A stretch of DNA of 64,000 nucleotides from Leptodactylus fallax (GCA_947044405.1 CAMRHE010000207.1:692001-756000), one strand, 5' to 3'; positions 13,884 through 27,609 are shown, counted from the first letter of the stretch. Notes: generated by a model from the letters alone, not told the origin. A program made the numbers and translations.

Positions 13884-14993
13884 GAGACCCCAGTCTTTTG
13901 ATTCTTGTAAGTCCTAGAAGCTGGATTTCTATAGATCATAACTGTATCCTCTATACTAGTAATGTGACATAGCATTGTTACACTATGTTCACATTTGCGC
14001 CTGTGTGTCTGTTGTTCTGGTCTGTTGAAGGACCAGATCAACGGACACACAGACCACTAAAACAGCAGACACCAGTGGTGCCTGACGGACCACACTGACT
14101 TTAATGTGATCTGTCTGAAATGGGTTCTTTTAAACTGAAACATCTGGATGAAAAAAATCAGACTTGCAGCATTTTTGTGATTTTTGGTAGTCACTGTGAT
14201 GGAGTCTCCAAAGTAGATATGAACCAGTTTAAAATAGTAATGCCTCTTTAACCTGGACTATCAGTAAAATGCAATATGTCTTATGCATACTGTATATGTT
14301 ATTAAGTCCAGATATGAAAAATATAAAATTGCAATATTTGCACCTCACTTTATATCTGTTTATATCTGAGCTTTGTTGCAGCCTATATGGCTGCTGTTAC
14401 ACCTCGACAAGGGCTGTCAGCGAGCTTTCCTAACATCACATCTGCTTAGCACTGCAGCAATATGGAAACAGAGGATGAGTTGGCTCCCTGTGGGAGCTGT
14501 AATATCAGCTGGTTCTCATCCAGCTTTCTCAGAATCAGATAATACTAAGAATTGGCAGGATAGAACTTTGCGGGAAAGGATTTTCGATTCATAGTCTTCT
14601 ATTTACTGATGATTCTTTTATAGCTAGTTGGACATGCTCTTTAGTGTACGATCAGTCAACAGACAGGAGCCAAGTAGCCACAGTGGCAGTGAAGACTGAA
14701 GGAAACTCTCATCTGTGCCTTACCCACGGCTAGATATTACAGACATATTACATATGAATAGGGATCAGAACAATGTGATATTGTCAATCTGTAGGCTGGT
14801 TTCCAACCATCATAGATGCATTTTAGTGTTCATATTGGCAGATGGCACACACAGTCCCTTACAGGCTCATGGAGTCAAAGTCAGGTCCTGTTTTGGGTGG
14901 AGTTGTAGTTGGAGTTACAAAAAAAGTTACTGACTCTGAGTCCAAGTTCAACATAAAATTACTATTTATTTTTAATTATATTATACAATTGCA
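13884..14993. other. Non-coding stretch, nothing recognised
   Basis: No exon or assignable repeat was found. The 73-codon frame near 14373 lacks splice support and family similarity. Confidence 0.5.
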
Positions 14994-15163
14994 GAGGGTG
15001 CAATCAGACACCCGCGCATTGCTTTAAAAACCCATAGAAGTGAATGGGTTTTTAAGCAATGCGTCTCAAACCTTTCCCAATCCTTTCCCTATCCTTTTTT
15101 CCCACATTTAGGTCAGATTCGCGGTGGACAGACTCCGGGCACAACTGTGAACCCACCCTTAGA
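14994..15163. mobile_element. Right half of the palindromic element seen whole at 31334-31702
   Basis: It shares cacccgcgcattgctttaaa, catagaagtgaatgggtttt and acatttaggtcagattcgcg with the 31.4 kb element. It also keeps the terminal gtgaacccacccttag, which is lost there on the right side. Confidence 0.75.
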
Positions 15164-15864
15164 GGATCTTTACTGCTTCCATATGACCATGGCTGTCAGC
15201 CATTTGTAAAGGAGTCCTGGTCAGGATGTGGAAAATTAGAGGAGTCGGAGTCGGTGGTTTAGCCTACCAACTCCACAGGCCAGTCTGCAGATCTACAGAA
15301 CCTTTGATAGAAACCTATCCTCATCTAAAGCTACTTTAGATAGAAGTTGACCAAACAAGAGTTCCTTCTGACTCCACATAGACATGCACACTGGGCTCAA
15401 GATTCTCAATATGAATAAGGAAATGGTTTATCGCCATTGAGAACAAAAGGATGTCTCACATTAAAAAGCAACATACTCGACACTTCTTTCCCCGAACGTA
15501 TGCCATTAAGAGAAAGTTGTGATACCTTCATACATATTAGATTCTGGCTCTCAGTTCAGAAAAATTTAAGACTGGCTATCCTTGCAGCATAAATACAGTT
15601 GCCATTATCTTCCAATATTACAGCTTATAATGCGTTTATACTGTAGGTTCATCCATAATGAAACTGCTAAAAGTAAGTGATTTTTAGTCGTAGAAATTTC
15701 AACACATGTGACTATACAGTACTGTTACAGTAGAAGAGGTGTGACTAAAATGCTACTGTTCCTATGCCGAGGTTTGGATACTCAGTAAACAGACCTGTAA
15801 TACTGATGTTCTCTGACTCATAACCTCCATAATGCCCAATATTGTAACATTTCTGGTCCCCCGA

Positions 15865-16360
15865 GCCAATCTTCAGGATAGGTCATAAGTATCAGATCAG
15901 TGGGGTCCGACAGCCAAACTCATAGGGTAGCCAAACTCATAGGGTAGCAACCGCTACCAGGCTCTGGTGTCTCAGAGGGCCAAAGGCCTCTCTACAATAA
16001 AAGAAGACAACAGTATTATAGATAGCACAAGGTAAGTGGGGGCCACATTACATATTTTTCATTAGGGCCCAGGAGCTGCAAGTTTTTCAGATATACAGAG
16101 AATATAGCCAGAAGCAGAAGGTCCTAATCCCTGTATAGTAGCTGCGCCAGAGTACTCCAGTTCTCCCCCCATTCATTCTGCTACACAGGGAAAAAAATAT
16201 TCTGTTTCTGGCTCTGTCCCCTATATAGGTTCTGGCGTTGGAGGCTACGTGGAACAGTAGATTGGTGTAGGGTTCGGATGTTGGGCCCCCACTGATCTGA
16301 TACTCATGATCTATTCTGACCTATAAAAATTGGATCAGGGATCAGAAAACACCTTTAATG
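15865..16360. mobile_element. Family C MITE with nested hAT-type fragment
   Basis: The outer arms are ataggtcataagtatcagat and its inverted match atctgatactcatgatctat. About 15945-16085 looks like a hAT-type insert (gcaaccgctaccaggctctg to ggcccaggagctgcaagt). An 18-bp direct duplication (ccaaactcatagggtag) lies at about 15913-15948. Confidence 0.55.
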
Positions 16361-16776
16361 TCATACTAGAAAAAAGGAAGGGAGTAAAAAAAAAAATACC
16401 AAATTAATATTTCTCACCCTGATTTAAGAGCTCCACTTCCCCATACATTCCTATGTGAGTAAAGAAGAGTGACAGCCCTAATGGGCAACCAAAATGGCTG
16501 CTATAGAAGTTTCATGCTTTTTATCTCCAGGTCTGGGGCTCAGGGGAGACCAGCAATATAGTGAAGAAGCTGCTTGTGGTGCAAATCGTACAGAACAAAA
16601 GAGCAATATCATGTGGAAATCTTAAAGATTCTCTTGTTCTTGTTCCTTCATTTAAACATTAGAGAATATATTACCGTCATCAGCACTGCATGTCTGTTAG
16701 CATAATCTTATTCATTATATTATAAATAGATTTATATATATATATATATATATAAATGGCACTGATATATAGATAC

Positions 16777-16807
<31 letters not shown>

Positions 16808-18055
16808 TTGTACCATACAGTCATCATAAAAGGTTGCACGATGCATCAAATTTTCAACTCTCTTTCCATGCTTGTAAGGGGCAAATATTCAACACCATGA
16901 TTTATCCCATAGGCTTCATCCAGCTGTCAGGACTCCTTATGGCACAGCAGGGACTCCTACAGAGCAGAGACCAGCCCTTTCCATTCAACCAAATCCCTAT
17001 CTTCAGTATTTAGCTTTCATTTTGCCTCTTTTTATCATTAGCTCTGTCCTAGGTGCCGAGCATAGAACCCTTTGTATGGGAGGCAGAAACTCTTACTACT
17101 AGAGCTACAGCTTGACTTTTGTAAATGGGAAGATTTAAAAAAAAAAAATAAACTTTACAAAAAAAGTTACAAGCCTCAGGTTTGCAACTTTTTAAACTTT
17201 TTAAAAATTGTGACAACTGTGAGATTTTTTACTTCGCCCTCGGCATTTTCTGGGGCCTTCATTTCTGGTGTAAGTGATGCGTGAAATCTATGCCAGCTAT
17301 GAACTTTGAGTAGATTTCTATTCAGGTGCATGGCCCAGCGGAGATCACATCTGATTTACGAGGAGGCATTGAAACGGTCTTCATAAATTTCCCCCAATAT
17401 TTATAGTGCTTGCTAAATGGTGTAACTAAAAATGACGTAATTGATACTTTAAATGCTTTGCTGACTCCATACCAAAGTATTTGAGAATTGTGATACCACG
17501 CTTGGTATCAGTATCAAAGTCTCAATACTTGTTATGGTGACAGCTGTGGTCAGCATTGCTGCAGTTATATTATTAAATAACACATTGTGAACATGTAGCG
17601 TTTCCACGATGTGCCATTATATGATGTGTTATGACTTTAAGGCAAGTGCTAATGGGGTACGTGTCAGCTGCGGGTAGAAGGTACACGCTGTCACACTGAG
17701 GACTGCTTATAAACCAGCCCTTCAAGGTAAAACACATATCAGCTCCACAAGTAGATGCACATCACAAATAAGATGACAAGCTGACATATCACCATACCTG
17801 GCAGAGTTTACACAACCTGCATAACTGTATCTGCTTATTATTGTACATTATTTTACATTGCCATTCACTGTCGCCAAAGCTTTGTCCCAGTTTTGTTGTA
17901 AAATTCCCATTTTATGTGCTACCAACTTTTTGGGGTACATGTTCATGTAAAAATATACGATTGTCAAATGAAGTGGGAAGAATTTAGGGCTGTTTATGGG
18001 CGGGAATCATATACCAGAGAATAGTATTATCATACCCCATCCATCCATTCCATGC
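16361..18055. other. Non-coding stretch with microsatellites
   Basis: It contains a TA run at about 16733-16752 and GATA units at about 16773-16806. No exon is recognised. The rest looks unique, with no family assignable by eye. Confidence 0.6.
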
Positions 18056-18513
18056 TTAAAGGGAATGTGTCAGGGCAATTTGGGACACTAAACCACCCAC
18101 AGCTCCTTATGGACCGGGGGTTTAGTGTCCCAAATCATCCTGCTGTAAAGTCATACATGCCTGCTATAAAAATAAAAAAGCTTTATACTCCCCCTGCCGC
18201 TGTACTCCCCGCGCCAGGGCAATTCTTCAGTGAAGCCAGAGGAGTACACCTTCACCTCAGTGCGCATGCCCCGTACCTCCGGCACTTGCACAGTTATGTC
18301 GAAGTGTTTGTCCTCAACTTCAATGGAGAACTGCGCATGCGCTGGGAGCACCAGAGAGGAGTCCGATGAGACTCATCGGACTCATCTCTAGGTAAGTATA
18401 AAGGTTTTTAAAATTCGGGCACAGATGGCTTTAAAACAGGGCAAGTTGAGACACTAGATCTCCGGTTGCTAAGGACCTGTGGGTGGTTTAGTGTCCCAAA
18501 CCAACCTCTTTAA
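18056..18513. mobile_element. TTAA-flanked palindromic MITE, 'tttgggacactaaacc' family E
   Basis: Left TTAA (18056) with aagggaatgtgtcagggc; right end caacctc with TTAA (18510). The arms carry atttgggacactaaaccacc and ggtggtttagtgtcccaaa. Copies lie at 28106, 46381 and 63676. The overlapping 105-codon frame is an artefact of the inverted repeat. Confidence 0.82.
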
Positions 18514-19570
18514 ACATGGCTACCATGTACAGTATCTAGACCCTATAAAGGTAATTGTTGGGGGGTTCCTAGTAAATATGTATTTTTTGGAATCAGGGGT
18601 ATTACACTTTGGATGAAGTTTTTCTTTAGGTGATGATTTGTGATGAATAAATATTAATATTTCATATTACTTTAACATGACATAAATCCTGCAAAAATAG
18701 AAAAGTATAGAAAAATCGTCTCCAAATTTTGGCTAGAATCTTGTCCCAATTGTTGGACTGGGAGACAGTGATGGACATTTCTTTTTTTCTTGCTACTTAG
18801 CCCAATTGTATGTGAGGCTATTCCTGGAAACTGAACCTCTGCGGGCTCTACAGGGACAGAATTTGGAGAGGAATCTGAGGTGAAACCCCAGTTTCCACTT
18901 GGCCTAGTGAAATTGTTTGAGGCCTATCCAGTCCTTATTCACACTGCAGATTTTGTTTTGCTCAGTAACTCTTGCACGAGAGACAAATATGCAAAGACTG
19001 TGACAAATAAATAGATAATTGATACTGTAGACTGTACAGTGTAGACTGTCTATACCACAAAGCCACAGACTACTGTATCTCATGGACCGGCTCAGCAGTG
19101 CCACCCATTGACATGATCTGTTGTTGCACTGATTTTACTAAATTATCTGCGCAGGGGAGACCTGAATACCCCAAATCTTCTCATATCTAAGGAATACATT
19201 ATTACAGCTCAGTCCAAGTCTTTCCTCATTAATATCGGTGATTCTTTGTGATTTGCTAAATGGCAATGTTGTATGTTGGTTCCATGTTGAGAGAAATAAA
19301 GCTTAAACATTGTACACAAAGTTCTGCAATTTTCTAATATACTTTTTGTATTGATTCCTCATCATTTTTAGATATTTGCTTGATGTCAGTGAATGGAAAT
19401 ATTCTTGTTTACCTGCAGAGAATGTAAACCTGCACTTACCTAATCTTGCCTTCAGCTAAGACGTGGATATCATGTCTAGACACCGGAGCCGATTTATTAA
19501 GACTAGCGTGTGGTACACCAGTCTTACTAGTCAGCTATACCCGAATGAGATGTGTCACAGTTATTAAGAG
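18514..19570. other. Non-coding stretch, nothing recognised
   Basis: Unique-looking sequence, no exon candidate with family similarity and no clear terminal repeats. Confidence 0.5.
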
Positions 19571-19574
19571 GTGT

Positions 19575-19960
19575 ATGCCTCCTAAAGGGATTCTGGCACA
19601 AAAGCATATTTACTGTCTGTTAATAGGATAGAGGATAAATTGCTGATTTTAAGGGGCCCTCACCAATGTTGGAATGCAGCCGTATTGAATGTAGACGTGC
19701 CCCTGCTGGATGGGACACATCCTCACTCATAACCGAGTGCTGTACTTCAGCTATATCCGATGCTACCTTTGAAGGGAGTGGGAGTGGGGAATGTGTCCCG
19801 TCCAGTAGGGGCAAATCTACATTCAGCCCAGCTGCATTCACAACGGGGGGTAAAACACCCTACCATTCTCAGGATTGATAAGGGTCTCAGTGGTCAGGTC
19901 CCTACCGATCAGCAATTTTACCTCTAACCTATGAATAGAGGATAAATATGCTTTGCGGCA
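19575..19960. mobile_element. Palindromic MITE related to family C
   Basis: The arms are agcatatttactgtctgtta / aggataaatatgctttgcgg around aggataaattgctgat and its inverted atcagcaattttacctc. A diverged relative lies at 22200-22640. Confidence 0.6.
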
Positions 19961-20399
19961 TAATAATTTTGCCATATACGTGAGTCCAAAACCGAAATCT
20001 ACTCCAAAGCAGCATGGTTTGAATGGGCCAAAATTCGCAAATCGGAGGCTTGCACAAAAACGTGCAGCATTTCTATGCCAGAGAACTAACATACTTTGAT
20101 TGATAAATTCCCCGTTGTCTTGTGCGCTAAATAGCCTGGACCCATTCACAAGACCATGGATAAAAACCCATGAAAACTCATGAAAAATGGATAAAATGGT
20201 CCCTTTTTCACACCCAACTTGCATCCATGGTGCAGCCATTTTCATGGCTTTTTCTTAGACTTGAGTCTATTCAGGGATCCGTAAAACAGACAAAAATAGG
20301 GCATGTTCTATCTTTTGAGACTCCATTAAAATGGACCGTCAAAAAACAGACATGTCAACGTCCACAATTTAATAAATGTGTTCTAAAAACAGGTGTATG

Positions 20400-22195
20400 A
20401 CTGCCAATAAAAGAGGCCATTTTTAACTTTCATGTGAATAACACTTAGGGGTAACAGCACATTTGGCCAAATCCTCCAACCACCATTGGCAGACAATGTC
20501 CACACAGTTTTGCTGCTAATTCCTCTGTTAATCCACAATGCTCTGCGACCATTAAAGGGTAGGGTTTGAGACGCATGTGGTTAGCCATACTATGGACGCT
20601 ATATGGGCTGTTACCCTGATACATTGTAGCAAACTACAGGAAGGATTTATACAGCTGCTGCTGATGTATTTGGCTGAGAGTTACAGAAAAATTTGGAGCA
20701 CAGTTCAGCACTGATAGGTCTATAAAAATTTTGCTTAATTAAAAGACATAAAATCCCAAGATGGCTGTAACAAACTTTTCACAAGCCAGTAAAAAGCAGC
20801 CAGTCACTGCAAGGAAAGCACTTATTGTAACACTGGTTTGTGCTTGTCTTTCCTCCGAGATCAAGAAAGTTGGGAAGTGAATGATCCACAGCGATCTTTA
20901 AGATGTTACAGACAGATGTAGATAGAATTTAAAGGTTATTCTCAAGTTTGTGCTGTGTCTCGGGCTCACTGTACCTGAAGTCCAGCCATATGCATCCTGC
21001 TCCGTGTTTCCCCTCCAGGGAATGACTACATTCCTGTGGTTACTTTCCCTAATGGCATTTATTGAGCTCCTGGCTGCTACCAATTGAGTGTTTAACCTGG
21101 CTGGATAAATATCAATATATCACAATGACAGCCGACGATATCCGGCCTCTTAGCTTATGTCTTCCTATAAATAAAGTGTAAGAGATGCACTGATCACTTT
21201 AATTAACACTGCCAGGCTATCACGGCTGCTCAGCAAGGGTTAACCCATATCTTCTTTGCCCTGGTATAAAAGGAGTATGATCAGCAGGTTATTAATAATA
21301 TGTGTTATTATGTTTTTCAAGGATTTGTGATTTATAAATCCATTTTGTATACCCAGCATCAAGCCTGAGGTGTTAAAGCCATAACGTGCTATGCTTTGGC
21401 TACATATGATATAAATACTTCATGTTATCTATCACATCACTGGGCAGAAATTTATTAAGACTGGAGTTTCTTAGGTGCCTCTGAATTATTAAGAAGCTCC
21501 AGCCTCTTAATAAATCAGGCACACTCCTTAGCGCCACAATATAATCTACGCCAGTAAGGAACTGGTGTGGATTTCCTATGTCATTCACACCAGTTTTCTG
21601 GCATGAGTTATAATAAATTGGCCGGATCAAGGGTTCCCCACCTCAGCAAACAGTGACGGGTGAGGCACAGAACAAGGGATGGCACAGCTATGGCACAAGA
21701 AAGTGACATGCACCAAAGATGTGCCACCTATCTATGCCAAAAAACTGGCGTAAACGAGTTAATAAATTTCCCCTATGAGTCCAGGTAGCGGACAACTTAT
21801 TTTTTCTATCTATCGTAGACACACATACAAATGTACATACATTTTTTGCCAGATTTTTATCTAGGTTTGTCTGTTAGAAGATTTTCATTAACATTAGCCA
21901 TAATTTTTTGTTATCAATATCCCTTCCATAGGGCATAGTGGCTCCTACATCTAATATAAAGCCCATGGAAAGTGAAGCTTAGGCCAGGTTGGCCCCATCC
22001 CTCTCTACCTATGGCATGTGTGAGCTTATGTAAAACCATGTCAATCTTTGCAAACAAGGTATCTGTGAGTAATACTGCCCTGACAAACATGACAATGGGG
22101 AATTCAGAACCTCCTAGACCTAATCCAAGCACAGAAGATGTAGTGGTGAAAACTAGTACCATGAGTGAGATCTTCACCTCTACGTACAGGCCTGG
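20400..22195. other. Non-coding stretch, partly unique
   Basis: 20880-21330 is free of obvious repeats and contains words such as taattaac, tgatcac and ggttaacc, so it may hold conserved intronic sequence. No exon recognised. Confidence 0.45.
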
Positions 22196-22199
22196 TTAC

Positions 22200-22640
22200 T
22201 GCATCTGGTATGGTAAAAGGCTTATGTCACAAAAAATATTCTCTATGGGATAAATTGCTCATCGGTGCGGGACTTACCATCCTGTTGCAAATTTAGCCAT
22301 GGTGAAGGCAACAACACCCCTTGTGGATGCAGAAACACCTGCTCCTACTCACTACAATGGTAGCGCCAGAGACACCTGAAGTACAGCACCCTGCCATCTT
22401 TGGCACTACCATTAAAGTGAATGAGAGCAGGGGTGCATCTGCCTCCAAAAGGGATAATGCTGCTTCATTGTGGCCACAACAGGGGGAAAACATACCACAC
22501 TGTTCTTAGTACTGGTGGAAGGCTAAGCAGTCAGGCCCCCAATGACCTGCAATGTATCCTCTATCCTATCCTATTCTATCCTATCAATGTATCCTATGGA
22601 TAGAGGATAAATAATCTCTGTGGCATAGCCCCGTTAAAGG
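22200..22640. mobile_element. Palindromic MITE related to family C
   Basis: The left arm has tgggataaattgctcatcgg and the right arm has tggatagaggataaataatc. Between the arms are short ctatcc-type repeats (about 22558-22590). No coding capacity. Confidence 0.55.
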
Positions 22641-22732
22641 AATACTAAATCTAAAAATTAATGATAAAAATACACAAGTAATATGGTTGCCCCTGCTAAC
22701 TGCAGAATGTTCTGCATGATCCTGGCACAAAG

Positions 22733-22995
22733 CAGTGGCGTAACTAAAGTCTTGTTGCAATCTTTTGTCCGGGACCCCCTACCTCATCCCTACAGCGAAT
22801 TCTTGATAGTGATGGTTACAGGTGCTAAGGAGTTTAATCAACCTTAGTGTGGTTAGTGTAATCTGTGGGTCTCCTTGGTTTATGGGCCAGATGGAATCTG
22901 TAGTCTCAATGCTGATGCCAGTGCTTATGGGCCCCCTAAGGCTCCTGGGCCCCCATGCGACTGCACCCTCTGCACCCCCTCAAGTTACGCCCTTG
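22733..22995. mobile_element. Short hAT-type element with perfect 8-bp target duplication
   Basis: The ends are cagtggcgtaactaaag and caagttacgcccttg (imperfect inverted). Flanks are identical 8-bp copies of gcacaaag at 22725-22732 and 22996-23003. The 8-bp duplication and the ends fit the hAT superfamily. At 263 bp it has no room for a transposase. Same end type as the 1.6 kb element at 38860, but without the internal array. Confidence 0.85.
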
Positions 22996-23003
22996 GCACA
23001 AAG

Positions 23004-24190
23004 TCTTGCAAAAATCCCACAGACAACAAAGATGTTAATCTCCTGCTAATCTACTCCATCTTCATCTGTAGACAGATTTAGAGGGTGCGGCTTGACAATA
23101 TCTTTTTGTCTTACTGCGGACAGGACACAGATGGAAGGCTTCTGCTCCAGACAGTGTTACAGTTGATATCCTGGGACATATAGCGAAGATGTCCATATAT
23201 ATTTTTCAGTTTTAACTGTGATATGAGATAAGACAGAATGTAGTCATATGAGGAGATAAAGGGAGGAAGAGCTGGGAAAATTGTTTGTGCACTTTCTGTG
23301 TTCCTTCATCTAAAGCAGTATGATGTGAATATTCGCCAATATGGCACCACTGTTCAAGACAGAATCTGAGCACTACTTAGTATCTGTTTGATCTGACCTG
23401 CAGTGTCACTAGCCTTATCTGTACATGTATTATGGCTGAAGGCTAAAGAAATTACTGCATACAAGGCTGAAGAAATCTTATGGTATCCAAATCTCGGCCT
23501 GACCCTGACGCCGAGAATACGATGCACTACTGAAAAGATCACAGTTCGAGCAGGGACAAATTAACAGACAGTCAGAGTCGCTGGGGATCCTCCGAGAAAC
23601 ATCTTGGCATAATGAGCATCTCAGTATTATCAGAGGAGACAGTGCGTGTCGACTGCTGCACATTGTAATGGCAGAGTTGTCCCTGTAATGTGTGCAGAAT
23701 GGGTTACTAGGGCCCGGCACTTATTACACTATACACGGCTCTGCTTCAGATTTGTAAAAGCAATGTTCACCAGTAGGATTTTAATAGATCTATATATTCT
23801 GGGGTAAAGATATTAGTAAATCTTCCCTTGCCCAGGTTGAATAGGGAGTTGTCTCTGGCATTTCCAGTCTCTGCTGGAACAGAAATGGTCATGTTCCATT
23901 TGTCATCATGTGACACATAAATGGCCCGTGACCACTGAGGCCAATGACGGGCTACAGTAATCGAAGACCAGTGAGGATCACAAGTGCTGGAAAGGGAAGC
24001 ATCATGGACCTGAATAGAACTGGTTTTCTTCATCCTAAAAAGTTTTCTGTGTTCAATTTGTTTTTTATATATCTCAGACACCCTATTTAAGGCTGGATTT
24101 ACAAGGCCATAACACATCCATATTGTAAGGACCATATTACAGCCACAAATCTCTCCCAAATTTACAGCATCTCTGCTTTCGACCCATTAG
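23004..24190. other. Non-coding stretch, nothing recognised
   Basis: Frames on the minus strand at 23478-24159 have no splice support, low-complexity bias or family similarity. No repeat family could be assigned. Confidence 0.5.
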
Positions 24191-25240
24191 ACCTGTGGTT
24201 GGGACAGGATTTGCAGCTACTGTCTGAATCCAATAGCGGGCCAAACGATTACGTCACTGCAAAACTGCGGGAGCTGTTTGGTTGCCATGACAACCAGGAG
24301 CCTTCTGAAGACTCCCTGGCTTGCATTAGAAATAATACAATTGAGACCTGCATTTGGCAGTCCTCAATAGTAATACAGAGATTTTACCATAGACTGCAAT
24401 ACAGTACATTGCAATCTAAACTATAAGCAATACAATGATCATAGGTTTCTTTATTATTAAATAAATTTAAAAAAATATATAAAAATTCACATCACCCCCT
24501 TACCCTAAAATACATAGAACAAATAATCATAAATACATTAGACATCTCTGTAGCACAAAATTTCTAGACTATAAAAATCGAAACTTATTTATCCTATACA
24601 GTGAACGCTTTACGCTAGGTTCACACCTACATTTGGGTTTCTGTTCGTTGGGCTCCTCTTGGGGACCCCACAAACGGAAACTTAATCTGCTTAAAAAAGT
24701 GGTTACCCACAGAAACCTGCAGACCCCATAGACTACAATATTACGGGTTATGGGTTTTAGATTTTAAGGGCATGTTGATCCAGGCTTTTATGCTGATTGC
24801 CAGATTGAAGTCGGGAAGGAATTTTTTTCCCATGAAATGGGGCAATTGGCATAAGCCTCATGGGGTTTTTTGCCTTCCTCTGGATCAACACTGTAGGGGA
24901 CTGTAAGGTTATAGGTTGGACTTGATGGACTGATGTCTTCATCCAACCTCATCTACTATGTACAATGGGGTCCGCCGGGTTTCCGCCCAAAAAATGCGGA
25001 ATGGGGAACAGAATCCCCGAGTGGAATCGGGAACGGAATCCCCGAGTGGCACAGGGGTGAACCTAGCCTTAGAGGGACCAAAATTGAAAAAATGCCTGAA
25101 TTGCTGTTATTTCACATAAAAAAAAAAAAAGATCTAAATCTCACATATTCCCCAAAAATTATACCAATAAAAATACATCCTCAAAAATTATAGCTCCATA
25201 TTGGGAAAAATAAAATTTACGGGTGTCACAAAATGGCTAT
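24190..25240. repeat. Anuran-type interspersed repeat, split by a MITE
   Basis: It corresponds to 4797-5620 in order (gagccttctgaagactccc, actgcaatacagtacattgc, cacatcacccccttac). It is interrupted at 24612-25071 by a family D MITE. Class unresolved. Confidence 0.5.
24612..25071. mobile_element. Family D MITE carrying a second nested repeat
   Basis: The ends are taggttcacacctacatttg and ggtgaacctagcctta. About 24740-24960 is an insertion (gttgatccaggctttt ... caacctcatctactatgtac), a motif set I associate with a very common amphibian repeat. A short duplication tacaat may flank it. This gives three levels of nesting. Confidence 0.65.
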
Positions 25241-25670
25241 GAAAACAATATGGCTATGTATTTTTGTTTCTTTCAAACTTTTTTATTTTCTTAAAAACAT
25301 GAAATAACTTTATCAGTTTGGTATTGCTGTGAAAGTCCTGGCCCACAAAATATAGGGAACGTGTCATTTTTACCACAAATTGAACATTATAAAAACAAAA
25401 CCTGTGAGAAAATGACACAATTTCATTTTTTTTTTTTTTTTTGCTTCCCATAACATTGTACTCAATATAAATAGCTCGGTGACTCTGTGAATAGAAGAAT
25501 AAAAAAGTTATGGCTTTTTAGAAGACATGGTGTAAAAAAGAAGAACGCAAAAATGAAATTTGGCCTCGATGGGAAGGTGATAATATGTAAAGTAAATGCA
25601 CAAAATAGGAGATTAAACAGTTACGTGAAGAGCCAAAGATGTGACAAAAATAACCGTCTTACAATGTAAA

Positions 25671-25738
25671 TTAGAATTATAATATTATATAATATTATAT
25701 ATATAATATAATTATAATTATAATTATAAATTATAATG
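25671..25738. repeat. AT-rich low-complexity tract
   Basis: Runs of ATTATA/TATAAT words over about 70 bp. Confidence 0.9.
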
Positions 25739-26148
25739 TACAAATTTGACTGCATTGCATCACAATGTCAGTATACTAGGTGAATGGGACCACTCGCTCT
25801 GTCCATCTTGTTCTTCTTGGTTCATGAACAGATGCCAAAACTACAGCAAAGGTAGTCATTGACCAGGCAAATCACCTTGAGGGAGGAAGTGGAGGAAAAG
25901 AGGGGGATGTAATTCTGTATAATAATGCAGATTTATATGCCATTAAGGGTCTGTGGAAAGCTGAGTGTCAGTTCTTACAGCATGCATCGTTTCCACCTTC
26001 TGAAATTTAGTATTTGCATAGGGTAGCAAGGATACTTAGAATTGTCAGAGTAGAATATTTAGAGACATTACAAAAGAGGATAGCTGAAGGAGTTATACTA
26101 ATCCAGAGAGAATTTCTTTGGGCAGGTTTGAAGATCATCCATATCTAC

Positions 26149-27609
26149 CAGGGGCGTAACAAATAACCATGGGGTCCCACTTGTAATGGGGTTCCACTCC
26201 ACACCATGACCACTCTAAGCAGAAATTTAAGAACTTGAAAAGTGTACAATTATTTTGGTCTCCTTTACGCACCGGGATAATGCACATAGAGATGTTTACA
26301 GTACAGATAATTCACACAGTACAGGGATAATACATACAGTGATGTCACGGTACAGGAATAAGGCACACAGTGATGTCACTGTACCAGGATAATAAACACA
26401 GTGATTTCACAATATAGGGATGGTAAACATGGTAATGTCACAGTACCGGGATACTACACACAGTGATGTCACAGTACAGGGATAATACACACTGTGATGT
26501 CACTGTACCAGAATAATAAACACAGTGATGTCAGAGTACAGGGATAATACACACAGTGATGTAATGGTACAGGAATAAGGCACACAGTGATGTCACAGTA
26601 CCATGGTAACAAACAAACTGATTTCACAATATAGGGTTGGTAAACATGGTGATGTCACAGTACTGGGATAATACACACATCGATGTCACAGTATAGGGAT
26701 AATACACACAGTGATGTCACGGTACAGGAATAAGGCACACAGTGATGTCACCGTACCAGGATAATAAACAAAGTGATTTCACAATATAGGGATGGTAAAC
26801 ATGGTGATGTCACAGTACTTGGATACTATACACAGTGATATCAAAGTACAGGGATAATACACACAGTGATGTCACGGTACAGGAATAAGGCACACAGTGA
26901 TGTCACTGTACCTTGTAACAAACACATTGATTTCACAATATAGAGATGGTAATCATGGTGATGTCACATTGCTGGGATAATACACACAGCATTGTCACAG
27001 TATTTGGATAATACACGCAGTGATGTCACGGTACAGGAATAAGGCACACAGTGATGTCACAGTACCAGGGTAATAAACAATGATTGTCACAGTGAATATA
27101 GGAATGGTAAACACAGTGATGTTACAGTATAGGAATAATACACATGGTGATGTCACAGTATAGGGATAATACACACAGTGATGTCAAAGTACAGGAATTG
27201 TGATCAGTGTATACTTCATGACATCACAGCATAAAAAGAAAGTATAAGGATATTCCAGTATAGTAATGGAGGTGCAGTCAGTTTTCCACCTCTTCCATGA
27301 TGCATAGTTGTCACTATGGCATTCCAGGTCTAAGTGGAAACGGGACCTCTTAATTGTTGGGTCCTATAGTAGTTGCTTTGTCTTCTTCCCTGGTAGTTAC
27401 GAGCATGATGTCTACCCATTCTCAAAAAAACTGTGCATGTTCCTTATACAGGGATGCAACTATACAGGGTTGAGAGGTGGCAAGTTCCCCTGGGTCTTTG
27501 TATCTGAGGGGCCTCTCTGCCACACAAGAGTCACGTGGCGCATGGTAGGTGGGGGGCACTGTTACACATTTTTGCATTGGAGCCCAGGCCCTTCACGTTA
27601 TACGTCTAG
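26149..27609. mobile_element. Putative hAT-type element containing a 31-bp minisatellite
   Basis: The left end caggggcgtaacaaat and the right segment ggagcccaggcccttcacgt ... tacgtctag resemble diverged ends of the cagtggcgtaac family at 22733 and 38860. The interior is a 0.9 kb tandem array. No target duplication is recognisable, so this assignment is weaker than at 38860. Confidence 0.5.
26268..27198. repeat. 31-bp minisatellite with 155-bp higher-order repeat
   Basis: About 30 units of 31 bp, each built on cacacagtgatgtcac followed by agtacagggataata. Marker variants recur in register: aggcacac occurs at about 26361, 26578, 26733, 26888 and 27042, giving spacings of 217, 155, 155 and 154 bp (seven, then five units). 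The gatttcacaatatagg variant recurs with the same spacing. Confidence 0.93.

Noticed and set aside
18052..18369. 105-codon frame
   Set aside because: Lies inside a palindromic MITE and shows no domain similarity.
19838..20245. 135-codon minus-strand frame
   Set aside because: Partly overlaps a MITE; no recognisable family, no splice sites.
23767..24159. 130-codon minus-strand frame
   Set aside because: No known motifs and it runs into repeat sequence.
26268..27198. Regular 31-bp repeats considered as a CRISPR array
   Set aside because: Units are contiguous without unique spacers, and the context is vertebrate intron.
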